A program made the translations under genes and the position numbers. A stretch of DNA of 64,000 nucleotides from an uncultured Bacteroidales bacterium (GTDB taxonomy: Bacteria; Bacteroidota; Bacteroidia; Bacteroidales; Bacteroidaceae), in NCBI GenBank assembly GCA_902798685.1, contig CADBXO010000015.1, positions 18,922-82,921 of the forward strand, given 5' to 3'. A model generated the notes under the pieces. That model was given only the letters and a program-made list of their open reading frames with translations, made no database searches and was not told the DNA's origin. Of this stretch, positions 9,959 through 20,358 are shown piece after piece. Each line of letters opens with the position of its first letter. Position 1 is the stretch's first letter.

Positions 9959-12463
9959 TTATTTGAGTATCTCAGTTATGGTTTCAACATAATCCTCCAG
10001 ATCACCTGCACCCAGGGTTACCAGCACCTCAACATCATCCTTGATGGACTTGACAAGTTCAGGAACCTGGTTGCGTGAGATGACACCCTTGCATACGCCC
10101 GGCTTCATGTTCTCTGCCAGCAGAGCGCTTGTAACACCCGGTATGGGTTGCTCACGTGCGGGGTATATCTCCAGCAGCCATACCTCATCAAAGAGTGAGA
10201 GGCTGTCAGCGAATTCATTGTAGAAATCCCTTGTGCGGGTATACAGATGCGGCTGGAAAATACATGTAATCTTGCGGTCGGCATAGAGCTTGCGCAGTGA
10301 CAGGGCGCACTGACGGATCTCCTCGGGATGATGTGCATAGTCACTCAGGTAAACCTTATCGGCCTTCTTGACATGGAAATCAAAGCGGCGGTCGCATCCG
10401 CGGAATGAGCCGATACGCTCGCGGATGACATCATCCGATGCACCGCTCATCTGTGCCATAGCCATGGCAGCCACGGCATTCTCCACATTGATGGGGATTG
10501 GAACGCCCAGCTCGACATCGGCGATGCTGCCCAGCGGTGATACGTAATCGAACCTGAGCTCACCGTTTCCTATCCTTATGTTTGCGGCGTGGAAATTTCC
10601 CTCGTCCAGTCCGTAGGTATAAAGGTTCACACCCTTCTGAAGCTGGGGCTTGATCTTGTCGGCCAGCCCCACATGCAGTATCAGGTCACCGCCCGGCTTG
10701 ATGAGTGAAGTATACTTGCGGAAGCTCTCCACATATGCCTCATAAGTGCCGTAAATATCCAGATGGTCCGCATCGACGGCTGTGATTACCGTGCGCAGCG
10801 GAGTCAGATGATGGAACGAACGGTCAAACTCATCGGCCTCAATTACCACACGGCGGCTCCTGTTTGAAATCATCAGGTTGCTGCCTATGTTCTTGAGAAT
10901 ACCGCCCAGGAATGCGTTGCAGCCCTCATCGGTACCGTTCAGGATGTATGCCACCATTGATGATGTGGTAGTCTTGCCGTGTGTACCGGCCACGCACAGA
11001 CCGTCCAGAGAACGGGTCAGCGTACCCAGCACCTGAGCACGTTTCTGCACGTCAAAGCAGTGCATGTTGAACCAGCTCAGTATCTTATTGTCAGCCGGAA
11101 TGGCCGGAGTATAGACCACCAGTGTCGATGCTGAATCCTTGAAACAGGGGTCAACCTTCTCCACGTCATCTTCAAAACCGATCATGGCACCCTCCTTTAT
11201 CAGGGCCGATGTCAGCTCAGTCGATGTCTTGTCATATCCGCCCACCCTGCATCCGCGGGCCAGGAAGTAACGTACCAGAGCGCTCATTCCTATGCCTCCG
11301 GCGCCTACAAAGTATACTGACTTGATGTCATCCAGCTTGAGTGATCCGCTTCCGTAACCGGCCAGCTTGAGCACCTCGCGGGCTATAATCTCGGCCGAGT
11401 CATACATGGCCAGCTTGAGTATGTTGTCATGCAGCTGCTCCAGACGGGCGTTGTCCTTTACAAGGTCAATGGCTGCAGGAATAAGTTCCTTCTTGGCATC
11501 CACGTCACGGATATGGATTGCGGCATCCCTGTCGGCCAGGGCCAGGGCGTTCTTGGTCTGATGGTCCTCGGCCACGTTGGGTGAGGGAACCAGGATGACC
11601 GGCTTGCCCAGCAGGCAGAGCTCGGAAATGGTACCGGCACCGGCACGTGAAATCACCAGGTCGGCGGCTGCGTAAGCCTGATCCATATCCTGCACGAACT
11701 CTGTGGGGAAGAGATTGTCAACGGCCTCCTCATCGGCCAGACGGCTCTTCATCTCCTCAAAGTAGTACTTGCCGGTCTGCCATACGAACTGAACGTCATA
11801 AGACATACGTATCAGGTCCAGGTTGGCCATCACGCTCTCATTGAGTGTACGTGCGCCCAGGCTGCCTCCTACAATAAGTACCGTTCTCTTGTCGGGGTCA
11901 AGACCCATGGCAGTGCAGGCCTTCTTGCGGGTGATTCCGCCCTTGGTAAGGGTGGGACGAACCGGGTTACCTGTCTTGATTATCTTGTCGGCAGGGAAGA
12001 AACGGTCCATGCCGTCATATGCTACACATATCTTGGAGGCTTTCTTGGCCAGCAGCTTGTTGGTGACACCGGCGTATGAGTTCTGCTCCTGAAGCAGTGT
12101 GGGTATACCCATCTTTCCGGCTATGCTCAGAGTCGGTCCGCTGGCGTAACCGCCCACTCCCACTGCAACCATGGGGCGGAACTGGCGTATTATGCGGCGT
12201 GCCATCATCTGGCTGCGCATAATCTTGAACAGCACCACAATGTTCTTGAGCGGGTTCTTACGGTCAAAACCGCAGATGGGCAGTCCTTTGATGTTGAAAC
12301 CTGCCTGCGGGACACGCTGCATCTCCATACGGCCTTGAGCTCCCACAAAGAGTATCTCCGCCTCCGGACTCAGTGCCTTGATTGCATGCGCTATCGAAAC
12401 TGCAGGAAATATGTGTCCTCCTGTACCGCCTCCGCTGATTATAATTCTTGGTTTTTCCTCCAT
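9959..12463 (-). CDS. murG-murC: Fused MurG-MurC: GlcNAc transferase plus UDP-MurNAc:L-alanine ligase
   Basis: A single 834-residue frame that encodes two enzymes. Residues 1-about 370 are MurG, which adds GlcNAc to lipid I to make lipid II: GGGTGGHIFPAVSIA at the N-terminus, GGSLGARTLNE, and SRAGAGTISELCLLGKP. Residues about 377-834 are MurC, which adds L-Ala to UDP-MurNAc: FVGAGGIGMSALVRYF, ATP motif GTHGKTTTSSMVAYIL near 496, EADEFDRSFHHL, and DYAHHPEEI. The junction (GSGSLKLDDIKSVYF, codons near 11,310-11,350) has no stop and no internal ATG, GTG or TTG near the expected MurC start. Both halves look full length. A loss of the stop by mutation or a sequencing error are the alternatives. 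Confidence 0.92.
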   Translation of the reverse strand: MEEKPRIIISGGGTGGHIFPAVSIAHAIKALSPEAEILFVGAQGRMEMQRVPQAGFNIKGLPICGFDRKNPLKNIVVLFKIMRSQMMARRIIRQFRPMVAVGVGGYASGPTLSIAGKMGIPTLLQEQNSYAGVTNKLLAKKASKICVAYDGMDRFFPADKIIKTGNPVRPTLTKGGITRKKACTAMGLDPDKRTVLIVGGSLGARTLNESVMANLDLIRMSYDVQFVWQTGKYYFEEMKSRLADEEAVDNLFPTEFVQDMDQAYAAADLVISRAGAGTISELCLLGKPVILVPSPNVAEDHQTKNALALADRDAAIHIRDVDAKKELIPAAIDLVKDNARLEQLHDNILKLAMYDSAEIIAREVLKLAGYGSGSLKLDDIKSVYFVGAGGIGMSALVRYFLARGCRVGGYDKTSTELTSALIKEGAMIGFEDDVEKVDPCFKDSASTLVVYTPAIPADNKILSWFNMHCFDVQKRAQVLGTLTRSLDGLCVAGTHGKTTTSSMVAYILNGTDEGCNAFLGGILKNIGSNLMISNRSRRVVIEADEFDRSFHHLTPLRTVITAVDADHLDIYGTYEAYVESFRKYTSLIKPGGDLILHVGLADKIKPQLQKGVNLYTYGLDEGNFHAANIRIGNGELRFDYVSPLGSIADVELGVPIPINVENAVAAMAMAQMSGASDDVIRERIGSFRGCDRRFDFHVKKADKVYLSDYAHHPEEIRQCALSLRKLYADRKITCIFQPHLYTRTRDFYNEFADSLSLFDEVWLLEIYPAREQPIPGVTSALLAENMKPGVCKGVISRNQVPELVKSIKDDVEVLVTLGAGDLEDYVETITEILK

Positions 12464-12471
12464 ATATATTG

Positions 12472-13746
12472 TTAGTTTTCGTCAAATGATTCGTTTCCGT
12501 CAACCGGTGTGGGGACATCGGCCTCTGTTCCCAGAACCTGCTCTCCACGCTCCTCCTTCTCAAGGGTATTGCTTATACCCAACAGCATGCCTATGCATCC
12601 GCTTGTCATCAGGACCGATGTTCCTCCCTTGCTTATGAGCGGTAGCGGCTGTCCTGTAACGGGGAACAGACCCACTGCGACAGACATGTTGATGAATGCC
12701 TGCAGACCGAGCAGCATACCCAGTCCCATCGCCAGATAGGCGGGATATTTCTCCTTGCACTTGGTGGCTATACGGCCCACCCTGAAGAGCAGGACTATAT
12801 AGACAAGCATCACAACTGCGCCTCCCAGTATACCCAGTTCCTCTATTATGATTGCATAGATAAAGTCACAGCTGGCCTCCTGCAGATAGTCACGCTCATC
12901 GGAGTTACCCGGACCCTTGCCCAGAATGTTACTGGTTGCAATGGCTATGTTGGCGTGGGTCTCCTGAGGTTTCTCGGGAGCCACCAGTTTTGCATACTCG
13001 TATGCGCTGGGCTTGTTCCTGGTCTGAGAGAAATCCTGCAGACGCGCCTGCCATGTGGTGGCACGTGAAGGAATGATCTTGGAGTCACGTATGGTCTGCG
13101 CCGGAACGAACAGCAGTATCACCACTGCCACTATTCCCGCTCCCACTACTACACCTGTCAGGGCAAGCATCCTGCGCCATGCAATACCGCCCAGTATCAT
13201 CATCACGAATATCACACCTGCCAGAAGCACGGCCGTGGAGAGGTTCTCACCCACAATCAGTGCATCTACGAATCCCGTCAGCGCCAGTATCTTCCAGAAT
13301 GTGTTGGCCTGGCTGAGTTCATCATCCGGTTTGAGTTTGGAGAGCCAGTAAGCCACTGTCATGATTACCCCAATCTTACCGAGTTCGGACGGCTGCAGCT
13401 GGAAGAATCCCAGATTGATCCAGCGTTCGGCACCCGATGAACCCATACTGCGTACCGACAGATAACCCAGCAGCAGTATTGACAGCGGCACGAGCAATAC
13501 CGGGAACAGCCTGTACCACTTGTAGTGGAGCAGATGCACCAGCCACATACCCACCAGACCTATGCACAGGTGCATGGTATGTGAAATGATAGGTGCCAGG
13601 AAACTGCTCTTACCGAATGTAAGACGGCTGCTGGCGCTGAACACCTCCACGAGAGATATCAGGCACAGTATGAAGACCATGGTCCAGATGGTACGGTCTC
13701 CGTTAAGCAGTTGTCTGCGTTTGGGTTTATCCTCAGTATTCTCCAT
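12472..13746 (-). CDS. ftsW: SEDS peptidoglycan polymerase FtsW
   Basis: A 424-residue polytopic membrane protein of the SEDS family, the septal glycan polymerase that works with FtsI. The SEDS signatures are ERWINLGFFQLQPSELGKIG in the first half and, near the C-terminus, GLFPVTGQPLPLISKGGTS with the conserved Pro-Ile-Ser-Lys-Gly-Gly. About ten hydrophobic segments are present. It lies between murD and murG/murC, the classical dcw place of ftsW, which favours FtsW over RodA. The C-terminal tail is acidic. Confidence 0.94.
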   Translation of the reverse strand: MENTEDKPKRRQLLNGDRTIWTMVFILCLISLVEVFSASSRLTFGKSSFLAPIISHTMHLCIGLVGMWLVHLLHYKWYRLFPVLLVPLSILLLGYLSVRSMGSSGAERWINLGFFQLQPSELGKIGVIMTVAYWLSKLKPDDELSQANTFWKILALTGFVDALIVGENLSTAVLLAGVIFVMMILGGIAWRRMLALTGVVVGAGIVAVVILLFVPAQTIRDSKIIPSRATTWQARLQDFSQTRNKPSAYEYAKLVAPEKPQETHANIAIATSNILGKGPGNSDERDYLQEASCDFIYAIIIEELGILGGAVVMLVYIVLLFRVGRIATKCKEKYPAYLAMGLGMLLGLQAFINMSVAVGLFPVTGQPLPLISKGGTSVLMTSGCIGMLLGISNTLEKEERGEQVLGTEADVPTPVDGNESFDEN

Positions 13747-13755
13747 ATCCTTTTA

Positions 13756-15090
13756 TTACAATGCTCTTACGCAAGCCTTGAACTGTTCGCCGCGATCCTC
13801 ATAGCTCTTAAAGAGGTCGAAGCTGGCGCAGCAGGGGCTCAGCAGTACAATCTCACCGCTGTGAGCCATCTTGTATGCAGCGTCAACCGCATCCTTCATT
13901 GACTGAACATCGGCCACGGGAAGTCCGAATCCGTCAAAGAAATCATGCAGTTTCTCATTGTGCAGACCCATGTAGACCAGGCCGCAGCACTTCTCGCGAA
14001 CCAGATCAGCTATCTCGTTGTAGTCATTACCCTTGTCCTTGCCTCCCAGAATCAGCACGCACTTTACCGGCATGCTCTGCAGGGCGTACCAGCAGCTGTT
14101 CACGTTGGTAGCCTTGGAGTCATTGATAAAGTCGATTCCGTTTACGCGGGTCACGCGCTCCAGACGGTGCTCCACACCCTGGAATGTCTGCAGGGCCTTG
14201 CGGATTGTCTCGCTCTTGATACCGGCAATGTTGGCCGATATTCCCGCAGCCATTGAGTTGTAGAGGTTATGCTTGCCTGTGAGCGAGAGTGACTCCTGCT
14301 CCATGTTGAAGGCGTACGGCTTGGTGAAGTAGAGTGTGCCGTCCTCAACATATGCTGCCAGATCCTCCTTCTTTGCCTCGGCAAAGGGATAGAGGGTAGC
14401 CTGCAGACCGTACTTCTTGAGCTCACGGGTGATGATGGGATCATCGCTCCAGTAAACGAAAGCGTCATCCTTGGTCTGGTTGCGTATTACGCGCATCTTG
14501 GCATCCACGTAATTCTGCATCTCATGGTCATAACGGTCCAGATGATCGGGGGTTATGTTCATGAGGATGGCGATGTCTGCCTTGAAGTCATACATGTTGT
14601 CCAGCTGGAAGCTGCTCAGCTCTATTACATAGTAGTCAAAGTTCTTCTCGGCTACCTGCCAAGCCAGACTGCTTCCTATGTTACCTGCCAGACCCACGTT
14701 CATGCCGGCCATCTTGAAGATGTGATAGATGAGTGATGTGGTCGTGGTCTTGCCGTTGGATCCGGTAATGCAGATCATCTTGGCGTTTGTGTATCGGCCC
14801 GCAAACTCAATCTCCGATATGATGGGGGTACCCTGGGCCATGAGTTTCTGGATGATGGGAGCCTCCTTGGGAATGCCCGGGCTCTTAATCACCTCATCGG
14901 CTGCAAGGATACGCTCCTCAGTATGCTGTTTCTGTTCCCACTCAATTCCGCGCAGGTCAAGTTCATTACGGTAGTGCTCCTTAATCTCGGACAGGTCCGA
15001 TACAAACACGTCAAAGCCTTTGGCCTTAGCCAGTATGGCGGCACCAGTACCGCTCTCTCCTGCTCCCAATACTACAATCTTCTTTGCCAT
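13756..15090 (-). CDS. murD: UDP-N-acetylmuramoylalanine--D-glutamate ligase
   Basis: A 444-residue Mur ligase that adds D-Glu to UDP-MurNAc-L-Ala in the cytoplasm. IVVLGAGESGTGAAILAK is the N-terminal Rossmann motif. The ATP-binding ITGSNGKTTTTSLIYHIF is near residue 113. The central domain has NITPDHLDRYDH, and the C-terminal domain has NDSKATNVNSCWYAL and LSPCCASFDLFKSYEDRG. Normal length. It starts 6 bp after mraY. Confidence 0.96.
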   Translation of the reverse strand: MAKKIVVLGAGESGTGAAILAKAKGFDVFVSDLSEIKEHYRNELDLRGIEWEQKQHTEERILAADEVIKSPGIPKEAPIIQKLMAQGTPIISEIEFAGRYTNAKMICITGSNGKTTTTSLIYHIFKMAGMNVGLAGNIGSSLAWQVAEKNFDYYVIELSSFQLDNMYDFKADIAILMNITPDHLDRYDHEMQNYVDAKMRVIRNQTKDDAFVYWSDDPIITRELKKYGLQATLYPFAEAKKEDLAAYVEDGTLYFTKPYAFNMEQESLSLTGKHNLYNSMAAGISANIAGIKSETIRKALQTFQGVEHRLERVTRVNGIDFINDSKATNVNSCWYALQSMPVKCVLILGGKDKGNDYNEIADLVREKCCGLVYMGLHNEKLHDFFDGFGLPVADVQSMKDAVDAAYKMAHSGEIVLLSPCCASFDLFKSYEDRGEQFKACVRAL

Positions 15091-15096
15091 TTTAGG

Positions 15097-16383
15097 TTAT
15101 CTGATTTTCAAGGTCAATATTGTAAGTGCTGCAAGACCTATGCTTATGATCCAGGTCCTGAGCGTTATCTTGGTCTCAAACTGTAACTTGTTGTCATTTC
15201 CGTGGAACTTGACGGTGCTGGTGGGATCCGCCTTGAGCACCTGCTCCATGCTGGTACGGAAATGGTCATGAATGGGGGTGCGCTTCCATATACGCTGGTG
15301 AACGCCCTTGCGCTTGCCTATCTTGTAGTAGAAACGCTGGCAGATGACCGACAGGCTCTCAACCAGGAACACACCGCAGAGTATGGGAAGCAGCAGCTCC
15401 TTGTGAATGCAGAGCGCAGCCACGGCAATGATGCCGCCGATGGTCAGACTGCCCGTATCACCCATGAATATCTGTGCCGGGTATGAGTTGAACCAGAGGA
15501 AACCTATCAGGGCTCCCACGAAGGCGGCCAGATACACAACCACCTCCTGGCTTCCCGGAACGTACATCAAGTCAAAGTGACTTGCCGTCACGACGTTACT
15601 GGATACGTACGCCAGAATACCCAGCGTAACTCCTATTATGGCCGAGTTGCCCGCAGCCATACCGTCCATGCCGTCGTTCAGGTTAGATCCGTTCGATACT
15701 GCGGTTACTACAAACAGTGTAAGCAGTACAAAGAAAATCCAACCTGCCTTGTACTTGTTGCTCTCACCCAGCCAGCCGAATGCATCGGCATAGTTGAGGT
15801 TATGGTTCTTGAAGAACGGTATCGTGGTACGGGTTGACTTTACATCGGGAGTCTTTACAACAATCTCGGTGTTGTTCTCGATGCGTGTCTCAACCTTCTC
15901 GTTTATCACCACCTGGGGGCTGTAGCGCAGGGTCAGACCCACAATCAGGCCCAGTGCCAACTGACCGGTTACCTTGAGCCAGCCGTTGAGTCCCTCCTTG
16001 TTACCCTTGAATGTCTTGATGTAGTCATCGGCAAAACCTATGACACCAAGAATAATGGTAGTTATGAGCATGAGCCACATGTAGACATTCTTAAGGTCAC
16101 CTATCAGGAGACAGGGAAGCAGGATGGCTACGATGATTATAACACCGCCCATGGTAGGAACGCCCTTCTTGGTCACGCCGAACGGATCCAGCTTGGCATC
16201 ACGCTGAGTCTCGGATATGTTACGTTTCTTGAGCAGGTCAATGAAATGACTTCCGAACCAGCATGACACGATCAGTGACGTTACCAGAGCGAATATGGCT
16301 CTGAAGGTCACATAACTGAACATTCCACCACCCGGAATATCGATTCCGGCATTCTTCAAGTATTCAAACAGACTGTACAGCAT
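15097..16383 (-). CDS. mraY: Phospho-N-acetylmuramoyl-pentapeptide transferase
   Basis: A 428-residue integral membrane enzyme that makes lipid I from UDP-MurNAc-pentapeptide and undecaprenyl phosphate. Motifs include GVPTMGGVIIIVAILLP, the conserved Asp pair region FADDYIKTFKGNKEGLNG, and NGSNLNDGMDGMAAGNSAI. Near the C-terminus KRTPIHDHFRTSMEQ carries the HHH-like loop residues. It is longer than E. coli MraY (about 360) by an insert around residues 150-200, between TLRYSPQVVINEKVE and HNLNYADAFGWLGE, as is usual in Bacteroidota. Confidence 0.96.
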   Translation of the reverse strand: MLYSLFEYLKNAGIDIPGGGMFSYVTFRAIFALVTSLIVSCWFGSHFIDLLKKRNISETQRDAKLDPFGVTKKGVPTMGGVIIIVAILLPCLLIGDLKNVYMWLMLITTIILGVIGFADDYIKTFKGNKEGLNGWLKVTGQLALGLIVGLTLRYSPQVVINEKVETRIENNTEIVVKTPDVKSTRTTIPFFKNHNLNYADAFGWLGESNKYKAGWIFFVLLTLFVVTAVSNGSNLNDGMDGMAAGNSAIIGVTLGILAYVSSNVVTASHFDLMYVPGSQEVVVYLAAFVGALIGFLWFNSYPAQIFMGDTGSLTIGGIIAVAALCIHKELLLPILCGVFLVESLSVICQRFYYKIGKRKGVHQRIWKRTPIHDHFRTSMEQVLKADPTSTVKFHGNDNKLQFETKITLRTWIISIGLAALTILTLKIR

Positions 16384-16396
16384 CTATACCTTTTAT

Positions 16397-17845
16397 TTAA
16401 AAGCATTCACGAATAACTTCATGGTCGTCAAAGTGGTGCTTGACTCCCTTAACATCCTGGTAATCCTCATGACCCTTTCCTGCCACCAGGATCACATCAC
16501 CAGCCTGAGCGATCATGCAGGCCGTGCGGATTGCCTCGCGACGGTCAACTATGGTTATCACCTTCTGCATATCCTCCTTTGTCAGACCGGCCAGCATATC
16601 GTTGATGATATCCTGCGGCTCCTCAAAGCGGGGGTTATCGGATGTGATGATTACCTTGTCGCTGTATTTGACGCTCTCCTTGGCCATAAGCGGACGCTTG
16701 CCCTTGTCGCGGTTGCCGCCGGCACCCACAACGGTAATGATCTGACCCTTGCCGTCCAGCACATCCACGATAGTGGTAAGTACGTTAGTCAGGGCGTCGG
16801 GGGTATGTGCGTAATCCACGATTGCGGTGAATCCCTTGGGTGAGCGGATTGCATCGAATCGGCCGTTCACGGGAACCAGTGTACTCATTACGGTTAGCAC
16901 TTCCATCGGGTCACGGCCCAGGTTGACTGCAGTTCCGTAAACAGCCAGCAGGTTGCTTGCGTTGAACTTGCCTATGAACTTGAGGAACACCTCACGTCCG
17001 TTTATCTCCAGCAGCATTCCGTCAAAACCGGACTCCAGCAGACGGCCCTTGAAATCACTCATGCTGCGCAGTGAGTATGTGGTGACCTTAGCCTTGGTGT
17101 TCTGTGCCATCACCAGACCGTTCTTGTCATCCAGGTTGGTAACCACGAAAGCATCCTTGGGCAGATCATCAAAGAATTTCTTCTTGGCCTTGAGGTAGTT
17201 CTCAACGGTCTTATGGTAATCCAGATGATCACGTGTCAGGTTGGTGAATATTCCGCCGGCATACTTCAGGCCGCCAATGCGCTTCTGCACGATGGCGTGC
17301 GAGCTGCACTCCATGAAGACGTACTTGCAGCCCTCATCGGCCATACGTCCAAGCAGACGGTTCAGTGTAACGGCGTCAGGTGTGGTATGATCGGCCGGGA
17401 TGGGCTCTCCGTCAATGTAGTTGCATACCGTTGAGAGCAGACCGGTCTTGTAGCCGAACTTGCGGAACATGTTGTAGAGCAATGTGGCGATGGTGGTCTT
17501 GCCGTTGGTACCGGTAACACCCACCAGCTTTACCTTGTCTGTGGGGTTGCCGAAGAACCTTGTGGCTACTATGCCTACTACATCCTCGCAGTCGGGTACC
17601 TGGATGTAGGTCACTCCGTCGGCAGTCTGATCGGGCAGCACCTCACACAAAACTGATGTAGCACCAAGTTCGATAGCCTTGGGTATGAACTGATGACCGT
17701 CAACGGTAGTGCCGCGCATGGCCACGAACAGACAACCCTTGGCTGCCTTGCGTGAATCCAGCTGGATATCGGTAACCTCAACTCCGGTATCACCTACCGT
17801 CCTGAGTATCTTAAGTCCTGAAATAAGTTCTCCAATTGTCACCAT
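16397..17845 (-). CDS. murE: UDP-MurNAc-tripeptide synthetase (meso-DAP-adding type)
   Basis: A 482-residue Mur ligase. [18 protein letters not shown] is the ATP-binding motif, with [15 protein letters not shown] and [16 protein letters not shown] following. The specificity loop near residue 405 reads [11 protein letters not shown]. The motif D-N-P-R is the signature of diaminopimelate-adding MurE, so the peptidoglycan should carry meso-DAP. The start is ATG at 17,845. A GTG at 17,854 that overlaps the ftsI stop is possible and would add three residues. Confidence 0.95.
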   Translation of the reverse strand: MVTIGELISGLKILRTVGDTGVEVTDIQLDSRKAAKGCLFVAMRGTTVDGHQFIPKAIELGATSVLCEVLPDQTADGVTYIQVPDCEDVVGIVATRFFGNPTDKVKLVGVTGTNGKTTIATLLYNMFRKFGYKTGLLSTVCNYIDGEPIPADHTTPDAVTLNRLLGRMADEGCKYVFMECSSHAIVQKRIGGLKYAGGIFTNLTRDHLDYHKTVENYLKAKKKFFDDLPKDAFVVTNLDDKNGLVMAQNTKAKVTTYSLRSMSDFKGRLLESGFDGMLLEINGREVFLKFIGKFNASNLLAVYGTAVNLGRDPMEVLTVMSTLVPVNGRFDAIRSPKGFTAIVDYAHTPDALTNVLTTIVDVLDGKGQIITVVGAGGNRDKGKRPLMAKESVKYSDKVIITSDNPRFEEPQDIINDMLAGLTKEDMQKVITIVDRREAIRTACMIAQAGDVILVAGKGHEDYQDVKGVKHHFDDHEVIRECF

Positions 17846-17850
17846 ATATG

Positions 17851-20040
17851 TCACATTGATAATGTTAACTGTATTCTGTCACCCTTCTTGAAACGGGTAT
17901 TGCGTGAAGGAACCTGGGTCTTTACCTTACCCACTCCCTCTATGCTCACTCTCATTCCCATACGCTCAAGCAGATAAAGGGCGTCCGATGCCCCCATTCC
18001 GCGTACATCGGGAACGATACCGTCGGCATACTCCACGTAGTTCATCACGTATCGGCCCGAATCGGAATTGACCGAGCCCCATATGCTGTCAGGCAGTGAA
18101 CGGTCTATCTTGCGCATCAGGTTCTTCTTGCCAAGTCCCTTGAGCACTGTGCTTGCCTTGGCCAGATCACCCGGCATCACCTTGGGTATGAACTGACGCA
18201 CCGAATCATACGCCTCATGGACATCCCTCAGGTTACGGCTTGCCATCACCTTCTCGGATATCTCATGGAATGCGGGAGCTGCCCATGTGGCACCGCCTGC
18301 CGCACCGCCGTCGGTACGAACCGATACTATGCACGAGTATTGCGGGTTATCGGCCGGGAAATATCCGCAGAACGATACCATGTATCTCCTGGGACCGTTC
18401 CTGTAACCTGCATCACCCTGTGACAGCTGAGCAGTTCCGGTCTTTCCGGCAACGGCAAAGTATTTTGATCCGGCATTCTTTCCGGTACCGTCGGCCACCA
18501 CAAGTTCCAGCATGCTCTTTACCTTGGCCAGAGTCTCGTCCTTGCACATATGGCGTACCACCACCTCGACCGGGAACTCCTGGACCACCTCATCCTCACG
18601 GGTAACCTTGGTTACCAGACGGGGAGCAACCATGCAGCCGCCGTTGGCTATGCCGTTGTAGAAGGCCAGAGTATTTATTACCGGCAGCTGGGTGTTGTAA
18701 CCTATCGACATCCAGGGCAGGCGTGTGGCATCCCAGTAGCCGTCACGTCTTATGACAGGTGCAGCAGTACCGGTAAGCTGTAAGCCAAAATGGGTGTTTA
18801 TTCCGGTGCGGTAAACACCGTCCACAAACTCCTGCGGATTATCCTTGTACGCGGCATGTATCAGTTTGGATGTGCCTATGTTGCTGGAGTTGGCAATGAT
18901 ATAGGGAACACTCAGCCATCCGTACTCATGTGAATCAGTCATCCGTGAGCCGCCGAATCCGGTATAGACGCCCTTCTCGCAATAGACACTGTCCTTGAGG
19001 TTTATCTTGCCGGCATCAAGCGCCACCATCATGGATACGGGCTTGAATGTAGAACCGGGCTCATAAATCTCCCTTACCGCGTTGTTCTGTATCTCGTCAA
19101 ACTGACCGGGAGCCGTCTTGGTAAGACTGGCCATGGCCTTGATGTCACCCGTCTTGACCTCCATCAGAACTACTATGCCCGATGCAGCGTTGTGTGAATC
19201 CATCACCTTGCGCAGGGCCACCTCGGCGATATCCTGCATATCCACATTAAGCGTGGTATGTACGTCACAGCCGTCAATCTGAGGAACATCGGCCACCATA
19301 CGGGTCACGTTCTGCACCTTCTCCTGATGTCCGCGACCCGGTGTGCCGCGCAGAAGCGAGTCAAACGAAAGCTCCAGACCGTTACGGGCCGAATCCTTGG
19401 CCTCGTACATGCTTCCGATGGTACGGGCAGCCAGGGCACCGAACGGTTTCTGACGTGATATCTTGGACTCTGCGCTGTAGAACCACATCTCATACTTGGG
19501 CTTGAGCCATACGGTCTTGACCAATGACTTGTACTGGTTGTATGATATGGGGTATGAGTTTCTGGAGGTACCGGGAAGCAGCAGCCATGAGTGTGACTTG
19601 GCTTCAAAACCCTTCTGGTAATGGTCAGCGAACTCCTGAACCGAATACTTGGGGAAAATCTCGTGCATCTGACGTGCAAACTCAGCCAGATGGTTGTTGT
19701 AAAGGGTATCCTTACGCATCTGGTCCTTCTTGGCACGTGCCTCATCCCTCTCGGCTGTCTTGAAATCCAGGAATATGCGGTACTGCTTCATACTGCTTGC
19801 CAGCAGCAGTCCCTCATCACTGAGTATGTTTCCGCGACGCGGCTCGATAACCCTGTTGACCGGAGTCATGTTACGCTCCACATCATTCCAGTACTGCCTC
19901 TCGCCGAACATGACCATAACCATCTTGATGATGATGAGAGCGCCCCACACAAGCATGAGCAGGAACAGAGAGAGGTATTTGCGGGATACCCTCTTCTTCT
20001 CCTGCTTGCGTGCGTCGTCCTTCTCAGCCATATCAATCAT
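17851..20040 (-). CDS. ftsI: Septal transpeptidase FtsI (penicillin-binding protein 3) with a PASTA domain
   Basis: A 729-residue class B penicillin-binding protein that cross-links septal peptidoglycan. One N-terminal transmembrane helix (about residues 24-45) is followed by the PBP dimer domain with [12 protein letters not shown]. The transpeptidase domain has [12 protein letters not shown] (active Ser-x-x-Lys), the SSN motif in [12 protein letters not shown], and the KTG motif in [11 protein letters not shown]. The last 60 residues look like one PASTA repeat ([20 protein letters not shown]). Its start overlaps the ftsL stop as ATGA. Confidence 0.95.
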   Translation of the reverse strand: MIDMAEKDDARKQEKKRVSRKYLSLFLLMLVWGALIIIKMVMVMFGERQYWNDVERNMTPVNRVIEPRRGNILSDEGLLLASSMKQYRIFLDFKTAERDEARAKKDQMRKDTLYNNHLAEFARQMHEIFPKYSVQEFADHYQKGFEAKSHSWLLLPGTSRNSYPISYNQYKSLVKTVWLKPKYEMWFYSAESKISRQKPFGALAARTIGSMYEAKDSARNGLELSFDSLLRGTPGRGHQEKVQNVTRMVADVPQIDGCDVHTTLNVDMQDIAEVALRKVMDSHNAASGIVVLMEVKTGDIKAMASLTKTAPGQFDEIQNNAVREIYEPGSTFKPVSMMVALDAGKINLKDSVYCEKGVYTGFGGSRMTDSHEYGWLSVPYIIANSSNIGTSKLIHAAYKDNPQEFVDGVYRTGINTHFGLQLTGTAAPVIRRDGYWDATRLPWMSIGYNTQLPVINTLAFYNGIANGGCMVAPRLVTKVTREDEVVQEFPVEVVVRHMCKDETLAKVKSMLELVVADGTGKNAGSKYFAVAGKTGTAQLSQGDAGYRNGPRRYMVSFCGYFPADNPQYSCIVSVRTDGGAAGGATWAAPAFHEISEKVMASRNLRDVHEAYDSVRQFIPKVMPGDLAKASTVLKGLGKKNLMRKIDRSLPDSIWGSVNSDSGRYVMNYVEYADGIVPDVRGMGASDALYLLERMGMRVSIEGVGKVKTQVPSRNTRFKKGDRIQLTLSM

Positions 20041-20357
20041 TTGGGCAGTTTGTACGGCGGTTCTGTACTGGGCTGCAGTCCGGAGCCGTTCCGGGTAGCC
20101 ACCTTCTCCACGTATGACGGTTTGCTCTTGGCCGATACGTCACTCGTGGTATTCAGTGTCTGGTACTGCATGTCCACCAGCTCACGTCTGAGTCTTTCAG
20201 CGTAAGCCTGGTCGCGCTGGTATGCATATCGGTTGCCGATGTAGAAGATCACGCATGCCAGAATCTCCAGCAGCAACCAGAAATTGCGCTGGATAAGGTC
20301 GGGCATGGACTTCATCAGTCCTTTGCGCTTTGGAGTGCTCTGTGTTGCCTCTTCCAT
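20037..20357 (-). CDS. ftsL: FtsL-like division protein
   Basis: A 106-residue bitopic protein in the place of FtsL, between rsmH and ftsI. A single transmembrane helix (WLLLEILACVIFYIGNRYA, about residues 27-46) is followed by a short helical, coiled-coil-like segment, QRDQAYAERLRRELVDMQYQ. Bacteroidota have a divergent FtsL family with this plan. FtsL forms a complex with FtsQ and FtsB. Because sequence conservation is weak the call rests on topology and gene order. Confidence 0.8.
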   Translation of the reverse strand: MEEATQSTPKRKGLMKSMPDLIQRNFWLLLEILACVIFYIGNRYAYQRDQAYAERLRRELVDMQYQTLNTTSDVSAKSKPSYVEKVATRNGSGLQPSTEPPYKLPK

Positions 20358-20358
20358 A

